A stretch of DNA of 64,000 bases from Podarcis raffonei. Taxonomy: Eukaryota > Chordata > Lepidosauria > Squamata > Lacertidae. Shown here piece by piece: positions 11,971 to 22,900 of the stretch (position 1 is the first letter of the stretch; each line of letters starts with the position of its first letter). The DNA lies in NCBI RefSeq assembly GCF_027172205.1, contig NC_070614.1:48238001-48302000 (forward strand). Direction: 5' to 3'. The notes under the pieces are model-generated. The model was given only the letters and a program-made list of their open reading frames with translations. It made no database searches and was not told where the DNA came from. The position numbers and the translations under genes are program-made.

Positions 11971-12827
11971 CTTGCATATGGCTCATTTCCGCAAGAGGAG
12001 AGTGATATAGATCACTTGCTTTCCTTTTACCGCATGGTGCCCAATGAAGCTCATCAATATATGGAGATTATCAGCTTGCTTCAGCATTTTGGATGGACAT
12101 GGGTTGGACTCTTTGTTATGGATGATGAAGGAGGAGAAAAATTCTTGCAGGCCTTGGAGCCCATGCTTTACCAGCATGGGATCTGTTCAGCCTTCACACA
12201 AAGAATGGAAAAAGTAGCTCATTTTGATAAGTTGGATGAACTTTTTGACATACTCGAAAGTTATTATGTGTGTCTCACAAATGACAAAGCCAATGCATTC
12301 ATTGTCTATGGAGATTCTCAGACATTGACCTGGCTGAAATTTCTTATATTTCTACGAGATCCTGCAAATAAGGAAATCACATCAATTAGAAAGGTGTGGA
12401 TAATGACAACACAAATTGATTTGTATTATTGAATTATCAAAAGTCCTGGGATCTTGAGCTCTTTCAAGGTGCCATTTCCTTCACCATTCACTCAAAAGAG
12501 CTTCTCAAGTTCAATGAATTTCTTCAGATCATAAAACCTTACTGGAACCCAGCAGATGGTTTTCTCAAAGACTTCTGGGAGCAAGCATTTGACTGTACAT
12601 TTCCAGATCTGCTCATGCAAGATACTGAGCCATGTACAGGGAAGGAAAAGTTGGAGTGTCTTCCTGGGCATCTGTTTGAAATGGGCATGACTGGCCACAG
12701 CTACAGTATCTACAATGCTGTCTTTGTTGTGGCTCATGCTTTGCATGCCATTTATTCATACAGATCAAAGCACAGAGCAATGGTGGGAGGCAAAAGCTTT
12801 GAACTTCAAGATCTGCAGCCTTGGCAG
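11971..12827 (+). CDS. Gene B exon 3 (frameshifted)
   Basis: 857 nt against 858 in the intact genes because of a one-base deletion near 12424. Reads [15 protein letters not shown] up to MTTQID, then continues in another frame from [13 protein letters not shown] to DLQPWQ. Confidence 0.88.
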
Positions 12828-13043
12828 GTAACATGTTGCAATCAAAATATTATTTCAGTGAGCCAATTACTCCAAGGTCAGACATCAAGAGATAACAATT
12901 TATCCTATATATTTGTATACAGAATATATCTATCTATTGCTTTGTTATAACTTTTCCATATGCTATATGAAAATAGCTCATTGTTGATACTTGGTCTTCA
13001 TTATATATAAATTACTTCTTTTTCCTTTTTCTCTTTGAATCAG

Positions 13044-13271
13044 CTCCACTATTTTCTGCAAGGCATTTTATTTAACAACTCAGCAGGAGAAACAATGTCC
13101 TTTAATGAAAAAAGGGAACTGAGAGGTGGATTTGACATCACAAACATGATCACATTCCCTAACAAGTCCTTCCTTCAGGTGAAAGTTGGATGTGTTGATC
13201 CTGATGCTCTTGAAGGAAAAACATTCATTTTTCATGAAGATATGATTGTGTGGCACAGAGGTTTTAATCAG
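13044..13271 (+). CDS. Gene B exon 4
   Basis: 228 nt, open: [20 protein letters not shown] to [11 protein letters not shown] acceptor and GTCTGA donor are normal. Confidence 0.85.
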
Positions 13272-14033
13272 GTCTGAATTCTAGGATTCCTTCTGGTCCC
13301 CACTGTTCTTATGATGTGTTCTTTCGGTGTCGGAAATTCTGTTGCCAAGGAAAAATGTGGCTGCCAAGCACATCGAAAATTGATTCTACTTAGAAATGCC
13401 AATGAAGAATCCCCAGTACATTTTTTGTATAGCTATATCTTCAATATACATAAAGCAAAGCCTTGGAGTATATAAATGAAATACTACATAGGAGCCCATT
13501 CGGTAATCTCTTTTTTTATTGTATGGAGACAATAACTCGGTAATAGAAAACATATTGCTGGGTAAAGTCCCAGGTTCAATCCATTGCATCTCCAGGCAGG
13601 GTTAAAAATGAAATCCTGGTTTGTTGTTTGGACCAAGAACCATACTTGGCACAAGACAGCTGTCTCAACAATGAACCCTCAAATTTGGGACTCCCTGCTA
13701 ACCTATGCCAAAGTTTTTCAATTGTTTTGCAGCATTTTGCAGAACAAACTGCATTTGGGAGAGGCCTCAAACCGTCTGGCTGACCTGCCAAACTTGGGGC
13801 CCTACCAGTCACCCCAATCCACTAATGAAAAACCTTGGCACAGGTTTGGAGTGAATTGATCAATATTGGATTTGGGGTGACCAGAATAGCACCATGTTGG
13901 GGAAGTCAGACACTATTTGGGGGAACCTCAGAATGTGGGTTTTTTCCCTGCAAAAAGTTTTCAATAGGTTAGGAGGGGATCCCAAATAATGGGATTCATA
14001 GTTAACACAGCTGCATAATGCAGCTCTTTCATG

Positions 14034-14251
14034 CAGTGGTACCTCGGGTTACAGACACTTTAGGTTACAGACTCCGCTCAACCAGAAATATTACCTCGGG
14101 TTAAGAACTTTGCTTCAGGATGAGAACAGAAATCGTGCAGCACCGGCAGCAGGAGGCCCCATTAGCTATAGTGGTGCTTCAGGGTAAGAACAGTTTCAGG
14201 TTAAGAACAGATCTCCAGAACGAATTAAGTTCTTAACCCGAGGTACCACTG
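14034..14251. mobile_element. Palindromic MITE, copy 2 (gene B intron 4)
   Basis: Ends CAGTGGTACCTCGGGTTA and TTAACCCGAGGTACCACTG. The same intron in E and F reads CTCTTTTATATTAAAC without the element, which shows a TA target. Only gene B carries it, so it came in after the copies separated. Confidence 0.8.
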
Positions 14252-14349
14252 TATTAAACTTATTTTGCTGAGTGGTGAACTTCATTTATAGAAGTCAAAT
14301 AAAGAACCAGTTTCTTTGCTCTCCTAAACTGCTTTTCTGCTATGGATAG

Positions 14350-14476
14350 GTGATTCCCATTTCTCTGTGTAATGACCACTGCCAACCAGGCAATCAGAAG
14401 AAAAAGAAAGAAGGGGGAAAGTTTTGCTGCTATGGCTGTGCTCCATGTTCAGAAGGGGAAATTTCAAACCAGGATG
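14350..14476 (+). CDS. Gene B exon 5 (cysteine-rich linker)
   Basis: 127 nt, open. Carries [23 protein letters not shown]. Flanked by AG and GTAAGT. Confidence 0.85.
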
Positions 14477-14609
14477 GTAAGTTATGTAGCACTCATATTT
14501 TTCATCCTACAGGGACAATGGCAAGGCTAGACATTTGAGGGGGATATTTTAGAGCAAAAAGGAACATGAGAGAAAAAATGGATAAAATTGTTCAATGGAT
14601 GGGGAGAGT

Positions 14610-15035
14610 AGGATAAAAATGACACTAGATCTCAGGGATATCAAAGGAAATTGAGTGTTGGATAATTTAGAACAGGCATAAGAAAATTAAGCTCTTCAAC
14701 AAGTACATGATTGCTGGTAAGCTGTGGAATTTGTTCCCTCAAGAGGCAGTTATGGGCATAAATTTTGAAGGCCTCAAAGGAAGATTAGACAAACTCATGT
14801 AGAATATCAATGGCTATGATCTCTGATGGCTTTCCTGTGCCTCCATGGACAGAAGCTGAATTCTTCCAAATATGAGTTGCTGGGAACTGCAGGGGTTTGG
14901 GGGAGACTTCTGTTTCACCCAGGTCCTGCTTGCAGGCTTCCCATAGGTATCTGGTTGGCCACTGTGAAATCAGGAAGCTGGATGAGACGAGTCATTGGCC
15001 TGATCCAGCAGGCTCTGATGTTCTTATCCAAAAGA
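14610..15035 (+). repeat. CR1/L3 LINE 3' fragment (gene B intron 5)
   Basis: Contains the CR1/L3-type 3' end: GTGGAATTTGTTCCCTCAAGAGGCAG, GCATCTGGTTGGCCACTGTGA and a CCTGATCCAGCAGGCTCT...ATGTTCTTA tail. The same fragment lies at the same place in C, D, E and F, so it was in the ancestral gene. Confidence 0.65.
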
Positions 15036-15103
15036 GGAAATAAATAAGAAGGCAAAATACTGTTGAAATGTAAGAAGGGAATCAGTATAATGACTTTCAC
15101 AAT

Positions 15104-18100
15104 TGTTTAGTCGTTTAGTCATGTCCGACTCTTCGTGACCCCATGGACCAGAGCACGCCAGGCACCTCTGTCCTCCACTACCTCCCGCAGTTTGGTCAAA
15201 CTCATGCTGGTAACCTCGAAAACACTATCCAACCATCTCGTCCTCTGTCGCCCCCTTCTCCTTGTGCTCTCCATCTTTCCCAGCATCAGTGTCTTCTCCA
15301 GGGAGTCTTCTCTTCTCATGAGGTGGCCAAAGTACTGGAGCCTCAGCTTCACGATCTGTCCTTCCAGTGAGCACTCAGGGCTGATTTCATTAAAAATGGA
15401 TGCGTTTGATCTTCTTGCAGTCCATGGGACTCTCAAGAGTCTTCTCCAGCACCATAATTCAAAAGCATCAATTCTTCGGCGATCAGCCTTCTTTATGGTC
15501 CAGCTCTCACTTCCATACATCACTACTGGGAAAACCATGGCTTTAACTATACGGACCTTTGTTGGCAAGGTGACGTCTTTACTTCTCAAGATGCTGTCTA
15601 GGCCTGTCATTGCCCTTCTCCCAAGAAGCAGGCGTCTTTTAATTTCGTGGCTGCTGTCACCATCTGCAGTGATCATGGAGCCCAAGAAAGTAAAATCTCT
15701 CACTGCCTCCATTTCTTCCCCTTCTATTTGCCAGGAGGTGATGGGACCAGTGGCCATGATCTTCGTTTTTTTGATGTTGAGCCTCAGACCATATTTTGCG
15801 CTCTCCTCTTTCACCCTCATTAAAAGGTTCTTTAATTCCTCCTCACTTTCTGCCATCAAGGTTGTGTCATCTGCATATCTGAGGTTGTTGATATTTCTTC
15901 CGGCAATCTTAATTCCAGTTTGGGATTCATCCAGCCCAGCCTTTCGCATGATGTATTCTGCATATAAATTAAATAAGCAGGGAGATAAAATACAGCCTTG
16001 TCGTACTCCTTTCCCAATTTTGAACCAATCAGTTGTTCCATATCCAGTTCTAACTATAGCTTCTTGTCCCACATAGAGATTTCTCAGGAGACAGATGAGG
16101 TGATCAGGCACTCCCATTTCTTTAAGAACTTGCCATAGTTTGCTGTGGTCGACACAGTCAAAGGCTTTTGCATAGTCAATGAAGCAGAAGTAGATGTCTT
16201 TCTGGAACTCTCTAGCTTTCTCCATAATCCAGCGCATGTTTGCAATTTGGTCTCTGGTTCCTCTGCCTCTTCTAAATCCAGCTTGCACTTCTGGGAGTTC
16301 TCGATCCACATACTGTTTGAGCCTTCCTTGTAGAATTTTAAGCATAACCTTGCTAGCGTGTGAAATGAGTGCAATTGTGCGGTAGTTGGAGCATTCTTTG
16401 GCACTGCCCTTCTTTGGGATTGGGAAGTAGACTGATCTTCTCCAATCTTCTGGCCACTGCTGAGTTTTCCAAATTTGCTGGCATATTGAGTGTAGCACCT
16501 TAAGAGCATCATCTTTTAAAATTTTAAATAGTTCAGCTGGAATACCATCACTTCCACTGGCCTTGTTATTTGCAGTGCTTTCTAAGGCCCATTTGACTTC
16601 ACTTTCCAGGATGTCTGGCTCAAGGTCAGCAACCACACTACCTGGGGTGTACGAGACATCCATATCTTTCTGGTATAATTCCTCTGTGTATTCTTGCCAC
16701 CTCTTCTTGATGTCTTCTGCTTCTGTTAGGTCCTTACCACTTTTGTCCTTTATTATGGTAATCTTTGTACGAAATGTTCCTTTCATATCTCCAATTTTCT
16801 TGAACAGATCTCTGGTTCTTCCCATTCTGTTGTTTTCCTCTATTTGTTTGCATTGCTCGTTTAAGAAGGCCTTCTTGTCTCTCCTTGCTATTCTTTGGAA
16901 ATCTGCATTCAATTTCCTGTATCTTTCACTATCTCCCTCGCATTTTGCTTGCCTTCTCTCCTCCGCTATTTGTAAGGCCTCGTTGGACAGCCACTTTGCT
17001 TTCTTGCATTTCCTTTTCATTGGGATGGTTTTCGTTGCTGCCTCTTGTACAATGTTACGAGCCTCCATCCATAGTTCTTCAGGCACTCTGTCCACCAAAT
17101 CTAAATCCTTAAACCTGTTCGTCACTTCCACTGTGTATTCATAAGGGATTTGACTTAGATTGTATCTTACCAGCCCAGTGGTTTTTCCTACTTTCTTCAG
17201 TTTAAGCTTGAATTTTGCTATAAGAAGCTGATGATCTGAGCCACAGTCAGCTCCAGGTCTTGTTTTTGCTGACTGTATAGAGCTTCTCCATCTTTGGCTG
17301 CAGAGAATATAATCAATCTGATTTCGATGTTGCCCATCTGGTGATGTCCATGTGTAGAGTCGTCTTTTGTGTTGTTGGAAAAGCGTGTTTGTGATGACCA
17401 GCTTGTTCTCTTGACAGAACTCTATTAGCCTTTGCCCTGCTTCGTTTTGATCTCCAAGGCCAAACTTGCCAGTTGTTCCTTTTATCTCTTGCCTCCCTAC
17501 TTTAGCATTCCAATCCCCTATAATGAGAAGAACATCCTTCTTTGGTGTCACTTCTATAAGGTGTTGTAAGTCTTCATAGAATTGGTCAATTTCAGTTTCT
17601 TCAGCACCAGTAGTTGGTGCATAAACTTGGATTACTGTGATGTTAAAAGGTCTGCCTTGGATTCGTATCGAGATCATTCTATCATTTTTGAGATTGCATC
17701 CCAGTACAGCTTTCGCCACTCTTTTGTTGACTATGAGGGCCACTCCATTTCTTTTACGGGTTTCTTGCCCACAGTAGTAGATGTGATGGTCATCCGAACT
17801 GAATTCGCCCATTCCCGTCCATTTTAGTTCACTGATGCCCAGGATGTCAATATTTATTCTTGCCATCTCATTTTTGACCACCTCCACCTTACCTAGGTTC
17901 ATGGTTCTTACATTCCAGGTTCCTATGCAATATTTTTCTTTACAGCATTGGACTTTCCTTTCACTTCCAGGCATATCCGCAACGGAGCGTCCTTTCGGCT
18001 TTGGCCCAGCCGCTTCATCAGCTCTGGATCTACTTGTACTTGCCCTCCGCTCTTCCCCAGTAGCATGTTGGACGCCTTCCGACCTGAGGGGCTCATCTTC

Positions 18101-18300
18101 CAGCGTCATAACTTTTATATGCCTGTTGTCTTTGTCCATGGAGTTTTCTTGGCAAGGATACTGGAGTGGCTTGCCGGTTCCTCCTCCAGGTGGATCACGT
18201 TTGGTCAAAACTCTCCACTATGACCTGTTCATCTTGTGTGCCCTGCTCGGCGTAGTTCATAGCTTCTCTGAGTTCTTCAAGCCCCTTCGCCACGGCAAGG
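15104..18300 (-). mobile_element. BovB (RTE) LINE, near full length
   Basis: About 3.2 kb in gene B intron 5, flanked by the perfect 10-bp duplication CTTTCACAAT at 15094-15103 and 18301-18310. The other genes have a single related site (GCTTTCAGAATA) in this intron, which confirms the empty-site form. The 5' end carries the BovB leader (GGCTTGAAGAACTCAGAGAAGC on the minus strand). The 3' end is short, with AGTCGGACATGACTAAACGACTAAAC, the family's repeat-like tail. The good duplication and unbroken ORF mean a recent insertion. Confidence 0.93.
15119..18139 (-). CDS. BovB endonuclease/reverse transcriptase ORF, intact
   Basis: 1006 codons from the first ATG, and the frame stays open 69 nt further upstream to 18208. 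This is the single enzyme of an RTE-clade LINE. It nicks target DNA and primes cDNA synthesis from the element's own RNA in the nucleus. The N-terminal AP-like endonuclease shows GTWNVRTM (near residue 73), catalytic ISELKW (E104), YAPTT, GDWNAKVG (near 208) and GSDHQLL (near 300). The reverse transcriptase shows NYRTIALIS, FIDYAKAFD (653-661), GVRQGCILSP and YADD (755-758). The end is ELWCWRRLLRVPW...GAWRALVHGVTKSRT. No stop, frameshift or missing catalytic residue is seen, so the copy may still be active. It is antisense to the V2R. Confidence 0.95.
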   Translation of the reverse strand: MDKDNRHIKVMTLEDEPLRSEGVQHATGEERRASTSRSRADEAAGPKPKGRSVADMPGSERKVQCCKEKYCIGTWNVRTMNLGKVEVVKNEMARINIDILGISELKWTGMGEFSSDDHHIYYCGQETRKRNGVALIVNKRVAKAVLGCNLKNDRMISIRIQGRPFNITVIQVYAPTTGAEETEIDQFYEDLQHLIEVTPKKDVLLIIGDWNAKVGRQEIKGTTGKFGLGDQNEAGQRLIEFCQENKLVITNTLFQQHKRRLYTWTSPDGQHRNQIDYILCSQRWRSSIQSAKTRPGADCGSDHQLLIAKFKLKLKKVGKTTGLVRYNLSQIPYEYTVEVTNRFKDLDLVDRVPEELWMEARNIVQEAATKTIPMKRKCKKAKWLSNEALQIAEERRQAKCEGDSERYRKLNADFQRIARRDKKAFLNEQCKQIEENNRMGRTRDLFKKIGDMKGTFRTKITIIKDKSGKDLTEAEDIKKRWQEYTEELYQKDMDVSYTPGSVVADLEPDILESEVKWALESTANNKASGSDGIPAELFKILKDDALKVLHSICQQIWKTQQWPEDWRRSVYFPIPKKGSAKECSNYRTIALISHASKVMLKILQGRLKQYVDRELPEVQAGFRRGRGTRDQIANMRWIMEKAREFQKDIYFCFIDYAKAFDCVDHSKLWQVLKEMGVPDHLICLLRNLYVGQEAIVRTGYGTTDWFKIGKGVRQGCILSPCLFNLYAEYIMRKAGLDESQTGIKIAGRNINNLRYADDTTLMAESEEELKNLLMRVKEESAKYGLRLNIKKTKIMATGPITSWQIEGEEMEAVRDFTFLGSMITADGDSSHEIKRRLLLGRRAMTGLDSILRSKDVTLPTKVRIVKAMVFPVVMYGSESWTIKKADRRRIDAFELWCWRRLLRVPWTARRSNASIFNEISPECSLEGQIVKLRLQYFGHLMRREDSLEKTLMLGKMESTRRRGRQRTRWLDSVFEVTSMSLTKLREVVEDRGAWRALVHGVTKSRT

Positions 18301-18448
18301 CTTTCACAATAGGTAAGATCAAAGTGTTTATACCTGAACATTAAAACACATGGAACCAATAGGTTTAATTTTATGTCAGTGAAGCAGTCACATAGAAGAC
18401 AAAGTACTGCTCAACCAGTATTGAAATTTGACCTTGTTTATTTTTCAG

Positions 18449-18960
18449 ATATAAATGACTGCTTCAGATGCCCAAAAGCTCAGTATCCGAATAAGAACAA
18501 AACTGCCTGCACTGAGAAAATGATGAGCTTCCTTTCTTATAAAGAACCTTTAGGGATTAGTTTAGCATCAGTTGCCCTTTCATTCTTCCTCATCACAGCT
18601 TTGGTGCTAGGAATAGTCATTAAGTACAGAGATACTCCCATAGTCAAGGCCAACAATCGGGACCTCACCTACTCTCTCCTTGTCTCTCTCCTGCTCTGCT
18701 TCCTCTCTTCATTGTTATTTCTGGGTGAACCTAGCACAGTCTCCTGCCTCCTCCGGCAAACAACTTTTGGCATCATCTTCTCTGTAGCTGTTTCTTGTGT
18801 GTTGGCCAAAACTGTCACTGTAGTTCTAGCTTTCATGGCCACCAAGCCAGGGTCCAGCATAAGGAAGTGGGTAGGGAAAAGACTGGCCTACTCAGTTGTG
18901 CTTCCCTGTTCTTTTATTCAATCAACTATCTGTACTGTACTGTACTGTACAATAGTATAA
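18449..18960 (+). CDS. Gene B exon 6, truncated after TM4
   Basis: Starts normally after TTTTTCAG and encodes TM1 to TM4 (to QSTICTV). At 18931-18950 four TGTAC units replace the expected sequence, after which a TAA closes the frame at 18958-18960. About 410 nt of the usual 902-nt exon are missing. Confidence 0.9.
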
Positions 18961-19692
18961 TTTGCCTCTTCTTGATGACACATCTGTTTTTGCCACAAAT
19001 TTATTCTGTAGATAGATAGGAGCTGCCCAGTCATGTGACAAAACTGGAGTTGGACTTTTATTTCAAGATTTTCTGCTTTGAGTCACAAAACTAAATGGAT
19101 TCACTTTGACTTTCCTGCTGGTGTTCACTTAAAATGGAAGACTTCAAGCTAATTGCCACTTTTTGTGCCACAAAGGGGCAAAGGCAGCACGTAGACAGAT
19201 GTGAAAATAAACACAGAACTCAGCATGATGCAAAAAACCAAACCAAAACACCTCATTGGAACTAAAACTTTTCAAAAGTTATTAAGTCATTGTACAATTA
19301 TCCAAATCACTATAATTTCTCCACCTTGTCAGAACACCAGAGGCATAAGTAAACTGTCAATAAACATCCATGAAAGGGATTATAATAATGAACCTCTGTA
19401 CCATGAGGAAATAGGAGTAGTATCAAAGGCAGCCATGGCTCCCAGTTTTCCTCCTCTCCTTTTGTATTTTTGTCAGATTATTGGTCTGTCTTGAAATCTG
19501 AGTGTTGGAAATCTCACCTAGCATCCAAAGTATGTGTTTTTACTGCTTTGATTTTAAAATAAGGTGTGCCAATCTCTCTTGTTGTGCTCTATTGACAGAA
19601 CCAGGTATCATGCAATCAAGTTTGCTTAAGTCATTTTGCAGGTACTGATAGGCAAAGAGCATCCAAGATTACTGAGAAGCTTGTCTACTAGG
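18951..19692 (+). promoter_or_regulatory. 5' flank of V2R gene C
   Basis: Begins right at the truncated gene B exon with ATAGTATAATTTGCCTC, which matches positions about 750 bases upstream of D and E. Contains the shared TTTTAAAATAAGG (19552-19564), 130-140 bases before the ATG. The transcription start is not determined. Confidence 0.5.
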
Positions 19693-19907
19693 ATGCTGTG
19701 GTCATTCACTTTGCTTTTTCTGCTGCCTCCTATTGTGTGCAAAGAAGCTATGAGGTGCCCTGAGACTGATGCATTTCATGTTCCACATGAGTGGTACCAG
19801 TCAGGTGGCTTCATCATCGGTGGGATTGCTTCTCAAATCTATTATATCTTCTCTGAAGATTTATTCAAGGACAACCCATCACATAATCTTTTTGATGATG
19901 ATCCACA
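19693..19907 (+). CDS. Gene C exon 1
   Basis: ATG chosen at [16 protein letters not shown] because the hydrophobic signal peptide starts there and the position is conserved in B-F. Ends in phase 2 at GTAAGA. Confidence 0.9.
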
Positions 19908-22900
19908 GTAAGAGACTCTCCCTCCCCTTTCATTTTTGGGATTAATTCTTCCAGTATTTTTTTTTTAGTATTGTGTATTCTACTAAACTGACTAGCAATA
20001 AATAATGGCTTTGCTCTTTGTAATAATAATACTTTCTATTTTGAAAAGCAATGTGGAGAAAGGGAGGGAGACTTTGTATGCCTTGTTTTAATTCCACCAA
20101 CAAGGACCAACAAGAGGGGGTTGGAAGGGTTACTGCTGTGCATGTTCTTGTGGGACATAATCTGAAAGTGTCTAATCGTCCTAGAACAAATGCCATGAAT
20201 CAGACACTGTTTTGAGTCTCCTTTGTGAAATATTGACCTCATGGTTTGAGAATTGCTTTGTGACATATAAACCTGGTTCAATATATTTCATTCATCTGTG
20301 AAGTGACACCTGGCACTGGCTGATAAGTGAAATAGAGAAATCTAGAAATTTTAACAAAATGTAGTGTGTGTTGGGAGTCTGTTAAACTGATTGTAGGAGA
20401 AGTAAGTTGATGGGAGATTAATTCCTTTCCCAAGGCATGGGTGATAAAAAGAAGATATGAACTTTGCTGTAGATAGCATGAGGTTTAATAATAAACCATT
20501 AAAAAAAAGCTCTTGGAGCATGCTACTTGCAATTATTTGAATGCACTAATACAGATGTTTCCTTCATTCCAATACTCAAAATTCCCATTTTTTGTTTGAA
20601 TTAAGATGCTTCAATGACATAAACTTGTATTCAAAAACTTTTCTCTTTTTATCTTCCTTGAACTGCAAATGCAAGCTGCAAAAATCATTGAACCCTGTGG
20701 AATATGCTGTGTATGCATTTCTGACCATGGTATAGTGATAGAGAAGTGAAGATAAGTCTAAAGGAGTTAGTTTATTCTTCTATGAAGTTTAGAAATGAAT
20801 ATATTTGATAGTGTTGATGGAAAGCTGAAGAACCTTCAAATTGTGATTAAAAGAAAACATTTCACCCCATTTTTCTATGCCTGTCTTACACAGCAATCTA
20901 AGAGGTGACTTCTGGTATATTAGAAATGCATGATTGCACCTAAAACAAGTCTCCAATCTTATACAAAAATACTTGGAAGTTATTCGCATTGAACACATTT
21001 CACTTGCATTTGAGTAGAAATGTATAGGATCACACTGGGGTAGGTTGGATCTGATTAGTTCTTTTTAAAAAACCAATGTTGCTTTTAAAGTAATCACTAG
21101 CTTCTCTCAGTTTAGCTTGTTTATTTAACTGAAAACTATTTTTAAAGCAAATGCATACTGTAATCCAATAAATGAATACCAGAAACTGCCTTGTATAAGG
21201 ATGGTAGTAACTGTAACTAATTCAATGAAATATTGTTGAATTCCTGGGTTAGATGAATAGAATAGTCTCCTTCATGGCCAGTTTGAGTATAAAGGGAAAG
21301 ATGTAGACATTGTTGTAGTCTTTTTTTTGGGGGGGGAGAATATTAAAAATCAAAGAAGTACTAACTAAAAGATGGTCAAAGTAATATAGAAGTGGCATGA
21401 TGGTAATTCATTTTATTTAGGCTGAAGAGTTTGATATTTGTTATTTTAGAGCCACCATAAAAGATAACAATGTTTAGTTCAATATGTATCAGTTTGAGAC
21501 AGACAAAGCAATTTGTTTTGTCTGCTTGCTGCATTGTAGAATTTTCCTCTGAAATTTCAAACTAACCTCATTTGCAGCATGATAACAAAATTCTACCAGC
21601 ACATCCTGGCCTTGGCATTTGCTGTAAAAGTGATAAATGAGAATCCCAACCTCTTGCCCAATGTCACACTGGGCTTCCACATCTATGACAGCTATAATGA
21701 TGCAAGGATGACCTATCGTAACACCATGGACCTGCTCTTTAAAATGCATAGATTTGCTCCCAACTACAAATGTGACTTGCAGAGAAACCTCATAGCCATC
21801 ATTGGAGGACTTAGCTCTGATACCTCCTTCCATATGGCTGACACCTTAAGCCTCTACAAGATTCCACAGGTAGGTTTTATGAGTAGGGACATGAATTTTT
21901 GTTCCACAAATCACACACTTCTCTTACCATTCTGAAAGTGGTCCTAATATTGAGACGGTGAATATGACGGATGCTGAAGCATTACAAGCTGAAATGTCTA
22001 TCAGAAACATAGATTACTCCTTACCAGTAGAAATTTCTACACCAGTGAAAGTCTGAGTCAAGCAGGCAGCAGGCAGCACCTTGGACACTTCCAACACCAA
22101 CACCCTATGGCACACATCAACTGCAAGAGAAGTTGTCTCTGCAAGGAGCCAGGACCACCTGAAGATTTAGAAAGCTGAGTATAGACTTTGCCACTTTGGA
22201 GAGCCTGGATAACTGATTAAAGGTCCTAATTTATTTTGCACTATTGGGCATCTGCAGGGCTAGAGAGTTTCTGTATGTTGCTCATCGTCTTGACTCAGAT
22301 GTCTATAGGGAGATGTATCCTCCAGCCAATGTAGCTCTGAATTAGATAGTGGTAGTTCCCCTGCCATGAAAATAGTCCATTTTAAGACAGGTCTTCTGTC
22401 TTGCACTCTATTGTCCCATTGATAGGTCGTGACAACTCATTCTCCTCTTCTTTGAAGAGACCCCAGCGATTCTGCCTGGATGTAGTTCAAGATCCCACCA
22501 TGCATGTACCCTGGCATCCACAACAACACATCCACCACAAACACACACACACACAGCACCTTGAACATGCAAACCACAGTTCTTCAATACTTCAGTATCA
22601 CCCCAGCTCAAATTAAATTTCAACTGGAAGCATCTTTCAACTCAAATGTCTGAAACACTAGTAATTGTTTCAACAAACATTTGTTGAGTAAACAGCCACA
22701 TGCTAAAGGTAATTCTTTATATTTATCTTTATAATTTCTGTGCCCCCCCATTAGCTTGCATATGGCTCATTTCCACAAAAGGAGAGTGATATAGATCACT
22801 TCCTTTCCTTTTACCGCATGGTGCCCAATGAAGCCCATCAGTATATGGCGATAATCAACTTGCTTCAGCATTTTGGATGGACATGGGTTGGACTCTTTGT

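Larger units (their letters stand above)
9223..18960 (+). pseudogene. V2R gene B, pseudogene
   Basis: All six V2R exons are present in order on the plus strand, but the locus cannot give a receptor. The acceptor before exon 2 reads TTTGCGG where every other copy has TTTGCAG. Exon 3 has lost one base near 12424 (GATTTGTATT against GATTTCATA in the paralogs), shifting the frame in the ligand-binding domain. Intron 5 carries an intact BovB LINE in antisense. Exon 6 stops after TM4 at a TGTAC repeat and runs straight into the 5' flank of gene C, so TM5-TM7 are gone. Intron 4 holds a MITE (14034-14251) and intron 5 a CR1/L3 fragment. Introns 1 (9438-10895) and 2 (11188-11970) show no identified element. 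Despite its decay, the locus may still exchange sequence with gene F (see findings). Confidence 0.9.

Noticed and set aside
15135-16076. 313-codon plus-strand frame
   Set aside because: Exact antisense of the BovB reverse-transcriptase gene, a shadow of a strongly coding strand.
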